Of a stretch of 64,000 nucleotides of DNA, positions 63,668 through 64,000 are shown piece by piece. Under the pieces are notes generated by a model. That model was not told where the DNA came from. It did no database searches and saw only the letters and a program-made list of their open reading frames with translations. Each line of letters opens with the position of its first letter. Within the stretch, counting starts at the first letter, position 1. This DNA is from Qipengyuania flava (GTDB lineage: Bacteria; Pseudomonadota; Alphaproteobacteria; Sphingomonadales; Sphingomonadaceae). The stretch is from NCBI RefSeq assembly GCF_019448255.1, contig NZ_CP080410.1, forward strand, positions 372,001 through 436,000, in the 5' to 3' direction. The translations under genes and the position numbers were made by a program.

Positions 63668-63967
63668 ATGACCGATCCGGTCCCCAACCCCAATCCGACG
63701 ACCCGCTGGCTGTGGGTCGGCGTCATCGCGCTGCTCGCGGTTGTCGCCGTCATCATGTTCCTCAACCCCGATGGCGACGAGAGCCTTGAGACGATCCCGG
63801 ACTCCGCGATCACCACGCAGGAAGAGCGGATCAACCAGCCGATCGACATCAACGAACCGGGCGAGGAATCGATCGACGAACTGCTGAAATCGGAGCCGAC
63901 GGACGACACCACCATGGTCGATCCGATCGTCGTCGAAGAAGACGAAGGCCTCGAACCCGGCGAATAA
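63668..63967 (+). CDS. Small single-helix membrane protein
   Basis: A 99-residue unknown protein. After a short Pro/Asn-rich start (MTDPVPNPNPTTR), one membrane helix (WLWVGVIALLAVVAVIMFL) is followed by an acidic tail (ESLETIPDSAITTQEERINQ, ESIDELLKSEPTDDTTM). It probably sits in the inner membrane, with the tail on one face. Start ATG 63668 has CAGGAGAAG upstream. It follows the YdcH-type gene by 94 bases. Confidence 0.75.
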   Translation: MTDPVPNPNPTTRWLWVGVIALLAVVAVIMFLNPDGDESLETIPDSAITTQEERINQPIDINEPGEESIDELLKSEPTDDTTMVDPIVVEEDEGLEPGE

Positions 63968-64000
63968 GCAGTCCACACCACGCGCCGCGCCCTGATCGGC

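Overview
The window is GC-rich (roughly two thirds G+C by eye), densely packed chromosomal DNA. It looks like the core genome of an alphaproteobacterium of the Sphingomonadales, most likely an Erythrobacteraceae-type organism. The clues are the protein families present: an UrcA protein, an HWE sensor kinase, a CYP153 P450, DUF2171 and zf-CHCC proteins, a PilZ protein and an FtsK of about 776 residues. Frequent GTG and TTG starts and 4-base start/stop overlaps fit the same picture. This is inference from gene content; no rRNA or tRNA gene was seen to confirm it.

Layout. 1-8.2 kb (mostly minus): start of an unknown gene, ftsK, a ThiE/TenI-like gene, yggS (plus), glnD and an acyl-CoA synthetase overlapping glnD. 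8.4-14.7 kb: lgt coupled to a MidA-type methyltransferase, then on the minus strand a three-gene coupled operon (lipoprotein, ABC ATPase, permease fused to a binding protein) for osmoprotectant uptake, and an HWE histidine kinase. 14.9-19.5 kb (plus): isovaleryl-CoA dehydrogenase, a small membrane protein and methylcrotonyl-CoA carboxylase beta chain (leucine catabolism), then a lysophospholipid acyltransferase-like gene and a DUF1295 gene. 19.6-23.9 kb (plus): TetR regulator, WcaI-like glycosyltransferase, an unknown protein and a beta-helix protein. 23.9-29.6 kb (minus): AI-2E family permease, gyrB and an unusual outer-membrane barrel protein. 29.6-36.9 kb: LuxR-type regulator diverging from an esterase-like gene, sdaA, a ZIP-like carrier, an AMP-forming ligase, UrcA and a TetA-like MFS pump.

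37-45 kb: guaA, an exported nucleoside-hydrolase-like protein, a CYP153 hydroxylase with a downstream TetR gene, then two endonuclease III relatives flanking an Nramp-type carrier that lacks the usual metal ligands, and an SDR. 45-53 kb: exported protein, tldD, zf-CHCC protein, an orphan ABC ATPase, a hairpin-rich spacer, nadB, a small double-glycine-leader-like peptide gene behind a Cys-rich protein gene, PilZ and an alpha/beta hydrolase. 53-61 kb: nrdA and nrdB, separated by 4.6 kb but with near-matching promoter regions. Between them lie a diguanylate cyclase, DUF2171, a serine hydrolase and an AraC regulator. 61.3-63.1 kb (minus): a three-gene cassette, AT-rich at its distal end, encoding an unknown protein, an M15-peptidase-like protein and an H-type lectin domain protein. 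The end holds two small genes (YdcH/DUF465 and a one-helix membrane protein).

The most unusual items are the possible RiPP-type peptide pair at 50.6-51.3 kb, the shared nrdA/nrdB promoter element, a terminator buried inside a small reading frame after nrdA, the H-lectin cassette, the atypical Nramp flanked by two DNA glycosylases, a 28-bp inverted repeat after the ABC ATPase gene, and a family of short REP-like stem-loops. No CRISPR array, insertion sequence or prophage was recognised.
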